64,000 nucleotides of DNA, taken from assembly GCA_019634595.1 (NCBI GenBank), contig JAHCBC010000004.1, forward strand, positions 1 through 64,000. Reading direction: 5' to 3'. Source of the stretch: Akkermansiaceae bacterium (lineage in GTDB: Bacteria > Verrucomicrobiota > Verrucomicrobiia > Verrucomicrobiales > Akkermansiaceae). Below are positions 1-8,346 of the stretch, in pieces; position 1 is the first letter of the stretch; every line of letters begins with the position of its first letter. Below the pieces are notes generated by a model, which made no database searches, was not told the DNA's origin, and saw nothing but the letters and a program-made list of their open reading frames with translations. A program made the translations under genes and the position numbers.

Positions 1-1844
1 AGGTGGCGTCGGCACGCCCCGGCGTGTCCCCCTTCTACCTCGTCAACGCGGACGAACTGGAGATCAAGATGGCGCAGGGCGCAAAGCCCGGCGAAGGCGG
101 CCAGCTTCCCGGCCACAAGGTGAACGCGCTGATCGCCCGCCTGCGGAACACACAGCCGGGGGTGCAGCTCATCTCGCCTCCTCCGCACCACGACATCTAC
201 TCCATCGAGGACCTCGCGCAGTTGATCCACGACCTGAAGGAAGTGAACCCACGCGCCCGGATCACCGTGAAGCTCGTCGCCGAGTCCGGCGTCGGCACGG
301 TCGCCGCCGGTGTGGCGAAAGCCTCCGCCGACAACATCCTCATTTCCGGCCATGACGGCGGCACGGGAGCATCCCCGCTGTCCTCCACCAAACACGCCGG
401 TTCCCCATGGGAACTCGGACTGGCAGAGGCCCAGCAGACGCTGCTGATCAACAACCTGCGCGAGCGGGTCACCCTCCGCACGGACGGTGGCATCCGCAAC
501 GGACGGGACGTGGTCATCGCCGCCATCCTCGGCGCGGAACAGTTCAACTTCGGCACCACCGCGATGATCGCGATGGGCTGCGTGTATGTCCGCAAGTGCC
601 ACCTCAACACCTGCCCTGTGGGTATCGCGACGACCGATCCGAAGTTCCGCGCCAAGTTCAAAGGCACCCCGGAGATGGTCATCAACTACTTCAACGGCGT
701 GGCCCAGGAAGCCCGCGAGTGGATGGCCAAGATCGGCGTCCGCACGCTGGATGAGCTGATCGGCCGTCCGGAGTATCTCGCCCAGCGCGAGGTTCCAGGC
801 CACCCGAAGGCGAACACGCTGGATCTCAGCGCGATCCTGAAGGACGTCGTGCCGGATCTCTCCGCCCAGACCGGCCGCCCGCTGGACCAGATCGCCCGTA
901 TCCGCACCCACGAGCGGAACGATGGTCTGACCAAGCCCGCGCTCGACCTGAAGATCATCGCCGACCTGGTGAAAAACCTCACCGGATCCGACCAACCGGC
1001 CGGGATCCCGGAATACGGCGCGGGTTCCACCCCGGCCGCCATCCTGGACGCCCTCAAGCTGCTGCCTGACCGCCCGCCGGTCCGGCTGGAGTATGACGTG
1101 GTCAACACGGACCGGAACATCGGCACCCGCCTTTCCGGCCGGATCGCCGAACTCCATGGCGACCGCAAGCTTCCCGAAGGCACCATCCACATCGTCTGCC
1201 GCGGCACCGCCGGCCAATCGTTCGGCACCTTCCTGGTCGCCGGCGTCAAGCTGGAGATCTTCGGTGAGGCGAACGACTACGTCGGCAAGGGCATGACCGC
1301 CGGTGAGATCGTCATCCGCGTGACGGAAGACGCCAGCTTCGATGCCGCCGCCAACGCGATCTGCGGCAACACCTGCCTCTACGGCGCGACCGGCGGACGC
1401 CTGTTCGCCAACGGCCGCGCGGGCGAGCGCTTCGCGGTCCGGAACTCCGGTGCCATCACGGTGGTCGAAGGCGTGGGCGACCACGGCTGCGAATACATGA
1501 CCAACGGCACCGTCGTGATCCTGGGCAAGACCGGGAAAAACTTCGGCGCGGGCATGTCCGGCGGCGCCGCCTTCGTCTATGATGTGGACGGCAAGTTCTT
1601 CTCGCGGGTCAACTCCGAGATGGTCGTCGCCCTTCCGGTCACCCGTCCGCAGGACCTCGCCGAGGTGAAATCCCTCGTCGAGCAGCACGTCGCCGCCACC
1701 GGCAGCGCCCAGGGCAAGAAGCTCCTCGCCGCCTGGGAGGAAACCTCGCGCAAGCTGGTCCGGGTCATCGCCAAGGAACGTGCCGCGCTGGAAGCCGCCG
1801 AAGAGCAACACGAAGCCGCTTCCACTCCGGTCGGAGCGAAGTGA
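1..1844 (+). CDS. gltB: Glutamate synthase large subunit, C-terminal part (5' truncated by window edge)
   Basis: This is the C-terminal 600 or so residues of the large chain of glutamate synthase, which makes two glutamates from 2-oxoglutarate and glutamine-derived ammonia. The reading frame is open from the first base, so the gene begins upstream of the window; the GTG at position 3 is internal. Seen: the FMN/synthase-domain signature GAKPGEGGQLPG near the start, the HDGGTGASP loop, and the 3Fe-4S cysteines at codons 579, 597 and 612 (C-x5-C-x4-C). These are followed by the glycine-rich repeats (GEANDYVGKGM, GATGGRLFANG, GKTGKNFGAGMSGG) of the C-terminal GXGXG beta-helix domain. The length and order fit the family. 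A strong hairpin follows the stop. No gltD lies next to it in the visible part. Confidence 0.96.
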   Translation, partial: VASARPGVSPFYLVNADELEIKMAQGAKPGEGGQLPGHKVNALIARLRNTQPGVQLISPPPHHDIYSIEDLAQLIHDLKEVNPRARITVKLVAESGVGTVAAGVAKASADNILISGHDGGTGASPLSSTKHAGSPWELGLAEAQQTLLINNLRERVTLRTDGGIRNGRDVVIAAILGAEQFNFGTTAMIAMGCVYVRKCHLNTCPVGIATTDPKFRAKFKGTPEMVINYFNGVAQEAREWMAKIGVRTLDELIGRPEYLAQREVPGHPKANTLDLSAILKDVVPDLSAQTGRPLDQIARIRTHERNDGLTKPALDLKIIADLVKNLTGSDQPAGIPEYGAGSTPAAILDALKLLPDRPPVRLEYDVVNTDRNIGTRLSGRIAELHGDRKLPEGTIHIVCRGTAGQSFGTFLVAGVKLEIFGEANDYVGKGMTAGEIVIRVTEDASFDAAANAICGNTCLYGATGGRLFANGRAGERFAVRNSGAITVVEGVGDHGCEYMTNGTVVILGKTGKNFGAGMSGGAAFVYDVDGKFFSRVNSEMVVALPVTRPQDLAEVKSLVEQHVAATGSAQGKKLLAAWEETSRKLVRVIAKERAALEAAEEQHEAASTPVGAK

Positions 1845-1863
1845 CCTGCCATCATCCTTGAAA

Positions 1864-1893
1864 GCGGAGGAGCCACGGCGAGTGCTCCTCCGC
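1864..1893 (+). terminator. Hairpin terminator after gltB
   Basis: A perfect 10-bp stem (GCGGAGGAGC at 1864-1873 with GCTCCTCCGC at 1884-1893) closes a 10-nt loop 20 bases after the gltB stop. The following bases are only moderately T-rich, so intrinsic termination is likely but not certain. Confidence 0.6.
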
Positions 1894-1913
1894 TCCATTT
1901 CCAATAAAACCCC

Positions 1914-3635
1914 TTGGAAACGAATCGTCGCACCTCAGGCATCCTGCTTCCCGCCTTCTCAGCAAGGCGCGAGGGCGACTTCGGCGTGGGCGATACCCTG
2001 GCCCTCCGGCACTGGATCGACTGGTGCGCCGACCACCACGTCGGTTTCATCCAGCTCCTGCCGATCAACGAAAACGGACCGGACGAAAGCCCCTACAGCG
2101 CGATCTCATCCATCGCGCTCGACCCCATTTACCTCACCGTTTCGCCGGAAGAAGTCCCCGGACTGCGGAATTCTGATATTCTTGAAATTCAGGAAGAATT
2201 AACTGAATCGTTTGGGTATGTTGAAGTTCAATACAAATCAATCAGACGATTGAAGCGGCAGCTTCTGGAGATCGGATGGAGCCGACGGCAGGAATGGCCG
2301 GAATCCCTGTTGGGGGAGTTCACGGAGTTCCGGAATACGGAGAAGGCCTGGCTGGACGACTACTCGCTGTTCCGGTGGCTGATGGAGGTTCACGGCGATT
2401 CCCTGTCCTGGAATTTCTGGCCGACCGGTTGCCAGAGCCCGGAAGGGGCGCGCCGTTTCCTGGCTGCGGAACGGACCAAAGGTCCGGAGGCGGATGACAA
2501 ACTGGGGTATTTCTCCTTCGTCCAGTGGCTCTGCTTCCGTCAATGGAAGGCACTCCGCCGTCACGCCGATGACCGCGGGGTGAAACTGATGGGCGACATT
2601 CCCATCGGCGTAAGCTGGCACTCCACGGACACCTTCTTCGACCGGAACCAGTTCCACCTGGATCTCTGCGGCGGATCCCCGCCGGAGCCGATGGTCCCGG
2701 ACGACAAGTTTTTCCAACAGTGGGGGCAGAACTGGGGCATCCCCCTCTACCGCTGGGACCGCATGGAGAAGGACGGCTTTTCCTGGTGGAAGGCGCGGGT
2801 CGCCCGGATGACGGACATCTTCCGGATCTTCCGCATCGACCACATCCTCGGATTCTACCGCATCTATTCCTTTCCGTGGCCACCTTCCCGGAACCACGAG
2901 TTCATCGATGCCAGCATCGAGCAGGCCGCGGAGCTGACCGGTGGACGGCTCCCCCGCTGGTCACGGCGGCCGGATGACAGCCCGGAGAATGAGGAAGCGA
3001 ACCGGCAGGACGGCGACCTCCGGCTGCGGAGCATCCTCACCGGAGCGGGCGATGCCGAGGTGATCGCGGAGGATCTCGGCTGGGTTCCCGGCTATGTCCG
3101 CCCCCACCTCACCGGCCTGGGTGTCGCCGGCTTCCGCATCCCCCACTGGGACAGCGACCACGGCCACGCGGTGACCGGTGACCGCTTCCCGGAGTGCAGC
3201 TTCGCCACCTACTCCACCCACGACCATGATCCGGTCAACACCATCTGGCGCTGGTGCCATGAGGCGATCCAGCGCAATCTCCACGAACCCAGCCACGACC
3301 ACCAGCGGGATGCGGACCATGCGAGCCACACCCTCCGCCTGCTGTCGGAGTTCGCGGGCATCCCGATCCCGGCGAACGGGGTGTTTCCCCCGTTCACGGA
3401 TGGCGTCCACTGGCGGCTCATCAAGGCTCTGTTCGCGTCGAATTCCCGCTATGCGGTCCTTTCCGTGACCGAACTGTTCGGGATCGAAGGCCGGATCAAC
3501 CGCCCGGGCAGCCACGGCAGTGGCAACTGGAGGTTCCGCCTTCCATGGACCATCGGGGAGATCCGGAGGGATTCCAGGATGGGCGAGATCGGCAAAAAAC
3601 TCGCCTCCATCATCGGGGTGACACGACGGGGATGA
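1914..3635 (+). CDS. malQ: 4-alpha-glucanotransferase (amylomaltase, GH77)
   Basis: Cytoplasmic enzyme that transfers alpha-1,4-glucan segments between maltodextrins or glycogen-derived chains. Seen: a start region typical of GH77 (SGILLPAFSARREGDFGVGD), the LLPINENGPDESPYS segment, and the three catalytic acids of the family: the Asp of FRIDHILGFYR (about residue 309, nucleophile), the Glu of AEDLGWVPG (about 386, acid/base) and the Asp in STHDHDP (about 437). The length of 573 residues is normal. The start is a TTG at 1914, chosen because it opens directly into the conserved N-terminal segment; no clear Shine-Dalgarno is visible. It is a single gene between gltB and a secreted cyclophilin, and its role in glycogen or maltodextrin metabolism is inferred from the family. 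Confidence 0.94.
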   Translation: METNRRTSGILLPAFSARREGDFGVGDTLALRHWIDWCADHHVGFIQLLPINENGPDESPYSAISSIALDPIYLTVSPEEVPGLRNSDILEIQEELTESFGYVEVQYKSIRRLKRQLLEIGWSRRQEWPESLLGEFTEFRNTEKAWLDDYSLFRWLMEVHGDSLSWNFWPTGCQSPEGARRFLAAERTKGPEADDKLGYFSFVQWLCFRQWKALRRHADDRGVKLMGDIPIGVSWHSTDTFFDRNQFHLDLCGGSPPEPMVPDDKFFQQWGQNWGIPLYRWDRMEKDGFSWWKARVARMTDIFRIFRIDHILGFYRIYSFPWPPSRNHEFIDASIEQAAELTGGRLPRWSRRPDDSPENEEANRQDGDLRLRSILTGAGDAEVIAEDLGWVPGYVRPHLTGLGVAGFRIPHWDSDHGHAVTGDRFPECSFATYSTHDHDPVNTIWRWCHEAIQRNLHEPSHDHQRDADHASHTLRLLSEFAGIPIPANGVFPPFTDGVHWRLIKALFASNSRYAVLSVTELFGIEGRINRPGSHGSGNWRFRLPWTIGEIRRDSRMGEIGKKLASIIGVTRRG

Positions 3636-3656
3636 TCTGCTTTGCTTCCCACGTCC

Positions 3657-4856
3657 ATGAAGTGGTTCACCCTCACATCCGCCGCGTTTCTCCTCTGTTC
3701 CGCCGCCGCCAACGCACAGATCTACGCGGATTTCTCCACCAGCATGGGGAATTTCACCTGTGAGCTGAACTACACCATCGCACCGAAAACGGTGGCGAAT
3801 TTCGTGGGCCTCGCCGAAGGCACCCGGAAATGGGTGTCCCCTTCAGGAGTGATCCAAGAGAACAAACCCTTCTACAACGGCCTGATCTTCCACCGGGTGG
3901 TCGCCAAGTTCATGAATCAGGCCGGTTGCCCGCTCGGCACGGGATCAGCCGGCCCTGGTTACTATTTCCCCGACGAAACCATCGGCGGCCCCGCTCACGC
4001 CCCCTATGTCATTTCAATGGCGAACGCCAGCGGCTACACCAACGGTTCCCAGTTCTTTGTCACCGTTCCCCGCAACGCCCCGCAAAATTTCGAGCATCTG
4101 GACGGCACCCACACCGTTTTCGGCGTGGTGACCTCCGGAAGGGACGTCGTGGACCAGATCAACGCCGTACCGGTCACTTCGTGGAAACCGAATACGCCCG
4201 TCGTCATCCAATCCGTCACGATTCGCAGGGTTGGCACCGCAGCCGCGGCATTCGATGTTCATGGGCAGAATCTTCCTGAAATCCAGCCAACTCCCTACGA
4301 TTTGGAATTGAATCTCCCCTCCGTTGTGCGGGCGGTGCCGAGGATCCCACGCGACGGACGCGTTACCACCTCCACCTATGTCTCGGAAGATCTCCAAACC
4401 TGGGATCTCGCTTCACTGGATTACGCCGGCTTGGGCGGCCCCGGAAACACGCCGTTTCCGATCGCCGTGCCATACGGCTTCGGCCAATATCCGCAGAAGC
4501 AGTTCTACCGGTTCGTTGATGCCGTCAACAGCGATGCCATCATTCCCGCATCCCTTTCCGGAAAATCCCTCACGGTGACATGGCCGGGAAATTCCCTCGT
4601 TTTCACATTCAATGCAGCGGGCGATGGAGGAACCGTGATTTTCAATGACGAAGAGACGCCCAGGGACATCATTCACATTTACGAATCCCAGTCCCCCTAT
4701 GATCTGATTGTCGAGGTCGATGGACTGGTCCCCCTCAAGATCAGTGGTTCGCTCACGGGTTCGACATCCACCTTGAATCTTGGCACACACAAGCTCAGCG
4801 GATTCACCGACTCCTGGTTCTTCGCGGGGCAAGGTTCCCTCTCCATTACAAAATAA
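3657..4856 (+). CDS. Secreted cyclophilin-type peptidyl-prolyl isomerase with extra C-terminal domain
   Basis: Residues 1-22 form a signal peptide (hydrophobic run, then SAAANA before the mature QIYADF). Residues about 24-190 are a cyclophilin domain: FSTSMGNFTCELN, KTVANFVGLAEG, FYNGLIFHRVV, NGSQFFVTVPRNAP and LDGTHTVFGVV match the family's substrate groove. It should therefore catalyse proline isomerisation outside the cytoplasmic membrane. The remaining 200 or so residues match no domain I know; they look beta-rich and extracellular. The ATG at 3657 was preferred over the TTG 15 bases upstream because it opens directly into the signal peptide. It lies 21 bases after the malQ stop. Confidence 0.87.
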   Translation: MKWFTLTSAAFLLCSAAANAQIYADFSTSMGNFTCELNYTIAPKTVANFVGLAEGTRKWVSPSGVIQENKPFYNGLIFHRVVAKFMNQAGCPLGTGSAGPGYYFPDETIGGPAHAPYVISMANASGYTNGSQFFVTVPRNAPQNFEHLDGTHTVFGVVTSGRDVVDQINAVPVTSWKPNTPVVIQSVTIRRVGTAAAAFDVHGQNLPEIQPTPYDLELNLPSVVRAVPRIPRDGRVTTSTYVSEDLQTWDLASLDYAGLGGPGNTPFPIAVPYGFGQYPQKQFYRFVDAVNSDAIIPASLSGKSLTVTWPGNSLVFTFNAAGDGGTVIFNDEETPRDIIHIYESQSPYDLIVEVDGLVPLKISGSLTGSTSTLNLGTHKLSGFTDSWFFAGQGSLSITK

Positions 4857-4946
4857 CCCCCGGAGGTTCAAATTCGCCCGAAAGAGTTTCCATCCGCGCC
4901 AGTATATTCCTTTGCAAGCCCGCGAACGGGCGCTTACGCTGAACCT

Positions 4947-5261
4947 ATGAACGCAACACTCGCTTTCCTCGGCCCGATCGGCGGTCCTGAGATGATCATG
5001 ATTTTCGTCGTGATCCTGCTGCTCTTCGGGGCAAAGAAGCTCCCCGAATTGGCACGCGGCATCGGCAAGAGCATGGGTGAATTCAAGAAAGCCCGTGAGG
5101 ATTTCGAATACGAAATCACCCGTTCGGAAGCGGATGGCCGCCGTGCCGCCGCCGCGAAAACCGAAGGCAAGAGCAAGGAGGAACTCGAAGCCGAGATCGC
5201 CAAACTGAAAGCCGAAGCCTCCGTCAAGGAAGCTGCCGGCAAGGAGCCAAGGGACGTCTGA
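4947..5261 (+). CDS. tatA: Twin-arginine translocase subunit TatA/TatE family
   Basis: Small single-span membrane protein of the Tat export pore. Seen: a short N-terminal membrane helix (MIMIFVVILLLFGAKKLPEL), the FGxxKLPEL hinge, and the amphipathic helix ARGIGKSMGEFKKA, followed by a charged Ala/Glu/Lys-rich tail. At 104 residues it is somewhat longer than a minimal TatA. No tatB or tatC is nearby, so it may be the only TatA-type subunit of a TatAC system encoded in pieces. The gene stands alone, with short gaps on both sides. Confidence 0.92.
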   Translation: MNATLAFLGPIGGPEMIMIFVVILLLFGAKKLPELARGIGKSMGEFKKAREDFEYEITRSEADGRRAAAAKTEGKSKEELEAEIAKLKAEASVKEAAGKEPRDV

Positions 5262-5274
5262 CCCACCGGGAAAC

Positions 5275-6303
5275 GTGACTTCCCGTTTCCTGAGGAACAT
5301 TTTCACAGGCACCGCCAGCCGTTCGCTGCTGGCGGTTCTTCTTTTTGGGGCGGCGTCTTGTGACCGCAGCCAGACACCGGAATGGGGCGGCAACGCCGCT
5401 GGTGAGGTCCCCGCTGCGGTGGTCACACCCGATCCAGCGGCCGCGCAGCCTGCCAAGGAGGCATCCACACCTGCCCGGCGGCAGGATGTCCGCTTCATCG
5501 CCTACAACGTGAAGAACTGGCTGGTGATGAACCGCTACGTCAACGGCAAGGCGCTGGATTCCAAGCCGAAGCCCGATGACGAGAAGGCTGCGGTGATCTC
5601 CATCATGGCCCGCCAATCGCCGGATGTCATCGGGCTGTGCGAGATCGGCACCGCCGGGGATCTGGCGGAGATCCAGCAACTTCTGAAGGAAGCGGGCGTC
5701 GATCTCCCCCACTCCCATTTCACGGGTGGCGCGGACCCGGTGCGGCACCTCGGCCTCCTTTCGCGCTTCCCCATCTCCGCGACCGGGAAGCCGGAGAAGA
5801 CGGAGTATCATCTGCAGAACAAGCTCTACTTCTGGAACCGCGGCGTGCTGGACGTGACGGTGGACATCCATGGACGGCCGTTCCGTTTCCTGGGCTGCCA
5901 TCTCAAGTCGAAGCGGGAAGTCGAGGAAGGTGACGAGGAGGAGATGCGCCGGGCGGAGTCCCTGCTGCTGCGGAGCCACGTGGACTCGATTTTCGCGAAG
6001 AATCCGGACGAACGACTGGTGGTGTATGGCGACTTCAATGACACCCGCTCCAGCGTTTCCGGAAAGAACATCACCGGCAGCTACAATGACCCCGGCTACC
6101 TCACGGCCATCCCCGCGGAGGACTCCGCGGGCACCCGCTGGACCCACCACTGGGCGCTGCACGACATCTATTCCCGGATTGATTTCATCGCGGTGAGCAA
6201 GAGCCTCAAGCCCGGAACCGATTTCGCGAAGGCGAAGGTTCTGGATGACCCGGAATGGGCGAAAGCCTCCGACCACCGGGCGGTGCTGGCGGTGTTCCAT
6301 TAG
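5275..6303 (+). CDS. Endonuclease/exonuclease/phosphatase (EEP) family protein, likely lipoprotein
   Basis: The N-terminus has a hydrophobic stretch ending in LLFGAASC (Cys at about 29), which looks like a lipobox, so the protein is probably anchored outside the inner membrane. After a Pro/Ala-rich linker the EEP fold follows: RFIAYNVKNW at the first strand, GLCEIGT with the metal-binding Glu, YGDFNDT (Asp at about 253) and ASDHRAVLAV (Asp-His at about 333). EEP enzymes hydrolyse phosphodiesters or phosphomonoesters of nucleic acids, lipids or nucleotides; the substrate cannot be told here. The start is the GTG at 5275, 13 bases after the tatA stop. A palindromic repeat begins on the base after its TAG stop. 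Confidence 0.82.
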   Translation: MTSRFLRNIFTGTASRSLLAVLLFGAASCDRSQTPEWGGNAAGEVPAAVVTPDPAAAQPAKEASTPARRQDVRFIAYNVKNWLVMNRYVNGKALDSKPKPDDEKAAVISIMARQSPDVIGLCEIGTAGDLAEIQQLLKEAGVDLPHSHFTGGADPVRHLGLLSRFPISATGKPEKTEYHLQNKLYFWNRGVLDVTVDIHGRPFRFLGCHLKSKREVEEGDEEEMRRAESLLLRSHVDSIFAKNPDERLVVYGDFNDTRSSVSGKNITGSYNDPGYLTAIPAEDSAGTRWTHHWALHDIYSRIDFIAVSKSLKPGTDFAKAKVLDDPEWAKASDHRAVLAVFH

Positions 6304-6324
6304 GGACCGCATTCCATGCGGTCC
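6304..6324. repeat. Palindromic repeat, family B, copy 1
   Basis: A 9-bp stem, GGACCGCAT ... ATGCGGTCC, with a TCC loop starts immediately after the TAG stop of the EEP gene. The core GACCGCAT-n3-ATGCGGTC recurs at 6440, 16560 and 16701. Here and at 16.6 kb the two copies lie as an inverted pair, like REP/BIME units. Confidence 0.8.
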
Positions 6325-6439
6325 GGTGGGGAGAACCGCCATGATCCCGTGACTTCATCCTGTCTCAAAGTTGGAGGTTCGTTTGCGGGGCTGCGGTGAT
6401 GCTACGGCATCGGAGGATTTCTTCCGCAGCCCTCCGCCT

Positions 6440-6458
6440 GACCGCATGGAATGCGGTC
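6440..6458. repeat. Palindromic repeat, family B, copy 2 (inverted)
   Basis: The core GACCGCAT-GGA-ATGCGGTC is in opposite orientation to the copy at 6304. It is flanked by GCCTGAC on the left and CCCTGCC on the right, matching the flanks of the copy at 16701. The pair brackets 115 bases without a gene, upstream of the zinc-binding protein gene. Confidence 0.8.
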
Positions 6459-6539
6459 CCTGCCATCGTCGCCACGGCCAAGAAACACTATCGCAATCTA
6501 CTTGCGAGAATACCCATCCTGCGCGAAACTGGCCCAGCC

Positions 6540-7424
6540 ATGCGCCCGTTGCTCCTTTCCATCCTGTTTTCGCTCGCTTCGGTGACCGCCGCCGAACTCA
6601 AGGTGGCCGTCCTGCATCCACTGCTGGCGGACATCGCGAAAAGCGTCGGCGGTGAGCGGGTGGAGGTCGTGGACCTGATCGGCTCCACCGGGGATCCCCA
6701 TCATTTCGAACCGAGCACCGAAAGCCTCACGCAATCCGAAGGGGCGAAGCTCTACCTCGTCGCGGGCATGGGCCTGGAGGGGTATCTGCCCAAGCTGAAA
6801 ACCATCGTCGGCGGCAAGGCGACGGTGGTGGAGATCGGTGCCACGCTGCCCGCGCTGGAAGGCGAATGCGACCATGACCACGACGGCCATGACCATGACC
6901 ACAAGCACGGGCTGGACCCCCACTGGTGGCATTCCATCGACCTTTTCCGCCGGGCCACCACCGTGGTGGCGGACTCCCTCGCCACGGCGGATCCGGCTGG
7001 AACGGAGGACTTCCGCAAGAACGCCACCGCCTACCGCGGCAAGCTGGATGAACTGGAACGCTGGACAAAGCGGGAGATCGCCAAGGTGCCGAAGGAGCGC
7101 CGCCATCTGGCCACCGCCCACGCCGCCTTCAACTATTTCTGCAAGGACTTCGGCTTCACCGCACATCCGGTGCAGGGCATCAACCGGGAGCAGATGCCCG
7201 GGCCGAAAGAACTGGCGAAGCTGATCTCCGAGCTGAAGGAACATCAGGTCGCCGCGATCTTTCCCGAAAAGGAGTCCAACCCCAAGATCCTCCAGACGCT
7301 GACCAAGGACACCGGCATCAAGCTGGCGGACCCTCTCATCGCGGATGGCGTGGGGGTTGCGAGCTATGAGGAAATGGTGAGGCACAACGTGTCCGCCATC
7401 GTCACCGCGCTGCGGCCCGAGTAA
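6540..7424 (+). CDS. Metal ABC transporter substrate-binding protein, ZnuA-like
   Basis: Cluster 9 (ZnuA/TroA) solute-binding protein of 294 residues. Seen: a signal peptide (MRPLLLSILFSLASVTAA), the early strand LKVAVLHPLLADIAKSVGG, GDPHHFEPS with a metal-ligand His, a His/Asp-rich loop from about residue 110 to 124 (CDHDHDGHDHDHKHG), DPHWWH, TAHAAFNYF, and a late FPEKESNPK segment. The His-rich loop is characteristic of zinc-binding members. The ATG at 6540 was chosen because it opens the signal peptide; upstream codons run into a palindromic repeat. No ATPase or permease gene of a ZnuBC type is adjacent, so it is an orphan receptor here and its partners must be elsewhere. No Zur-like operator was recognised. 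Confidence 0.9.
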   Translation: MRPLLLSILFSLASVTAAELKVAVLHPLLADIAKSVGGERVEVVDLIGSTGDPHHFEPSTESLTQSEGAKLYLVAGMGLEGYLPKLKTIVGGKATVVEIGATLPALEGECDHDHDGHDHDHKHGLDPHWWHSIDLFRRATTVVADSLATADPAGTEDFRKNATAYRGKLDELERWTKREIAKVPKERRHLATAHAAFNYFCKDFGFTAHPVQGINREQMPGPKELAKLISELKEHQVAAIFPEKESNPKILQTLTKDTGIKLADPLIADGVGVASYEEMVRHNVSAIVTALRPE

Positions 7425-7460
7425 TGGTCGTTCCCACGGACGGGTCGGTCCGGCCGCTTC

Positions 7461-8339
7461 GTGAAGCATTACGTCCAACTCCATCTGCTCGTCCTCCTGC
7501 TGGCGGCCACCGCGCTGCTGGGTGAGGTGATCTCACTGCCTGCGGTGGGCGTGGTGGTGTGGAGAACGGCGGTCGCTGCGGTGGGGGCCGCGGTCTGGGT
7601 GGCGCTCATCCGCCGCCTGTCATTGTGGCCGGGTGCCGGTGTTGTCGGTCCCCTTCTCGGTGTCGGCGTGATCGTCGGCGTGCACTGGATCAGTTTCTTC
7701 CAGGCGGTGAAGATGACGAACGTGTCCATCTGCCTCGCCGGACTCGCGGCGATGCCACTCTTCACCGCCCTCACGGAACCGTGGCTGGAGAAGCGCCGCG
7801 TGCGCCCTTTCGAGGTGTTGCTCGGGTTGCTGATCCTCGCGGGCGTGGGCACCATCGCGGGGGCGATCCAGCGGCAGGATCTGGCCGGGCTGGCGGTCGC
7901 GCTTTTCAGTGCCTTCCTCGCCGCCATCTTTCCGGTGTTGAACCGGCGGCTGGTGACCACCGGCGGTGATCCCCTGACCATGGTGATGTGGGAGATGCTC
8001 GGCGCGCTGTGCGTCGCGCTGGTGCTGCTGCCATTCATGACAGATGCCGGATCCCTTTTCGCATGGAAGGGGTCCGACTGGCTGTGGCTGCTGGCACTGG
8101 CGCTCGGCTGCACGGTGTTCGCCCACAGCTTCCACATCCGGCTGCTCAAAACCCTGAGCGCCTACACGGTGAACCTCGCCATCAGCTTCGAGCCGCTCTA
8201 CGGCATCATCGCCGCCGCGCTGTTGTTCGGCGAATACAAGCAGCTCACGCCGATGTACTACGTGGGATTGGGGACGATCCTCATCGCGAACATCGCCCAC
8301 CCGGTCTGCGTGCGGATGACACGCAAACCGGTGATGTAA
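7461..8339 (+). CDS. DMT-superfamily permease (EamA family)
   Basis: Integral membrane protein of 292 residues with about ten hydrophobic segments and two EamA-type repeats, for example RTAVAAVGAAVWVALI, VGVHWISFFQAVKMTNVS, SAFLAAIFPVLNRRLV and NLAISFEPLYGIIAAALLFGEY. The last is the typical end of an EamA repeat. Proteins of this superfamily export or import small metabolites; the substrate is unknown. The GTG start at 7461 gives a normal-length first helix. It begins 36 bases after the metal-binding protein gene and points the same way, so the two may be co-transcribed, but a shared function is not evident. Confidence 0.86.
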   Translation: MKHYVQLHLLVLLLAATALLGEVISLPAVGVVVWRTAVAAVGAAVWVALIRRLSLWPGAGVVGPLLGVGVIVGVHWISFFQAVKMTNVSICLAGLAAMPLFTALTEPWLEKRRVRPFEVLLGLLILAGVGTIAGAIQRQDLAGLAVALFSAFLAAIFPVLNRRLVTTGGDPLTMVMWEMLGALCVALVLLPFMTDAGSLFAWKGSDWLWLLALALGCTVFAHSFHIRLLKTLSAYTVNLAISFEPLYGIIAAALLFGEYKQLTPMYYVGLGTILIANIAHPVCVRMTRKPVM

Positions 8340-8346
8340 ATTTGGA

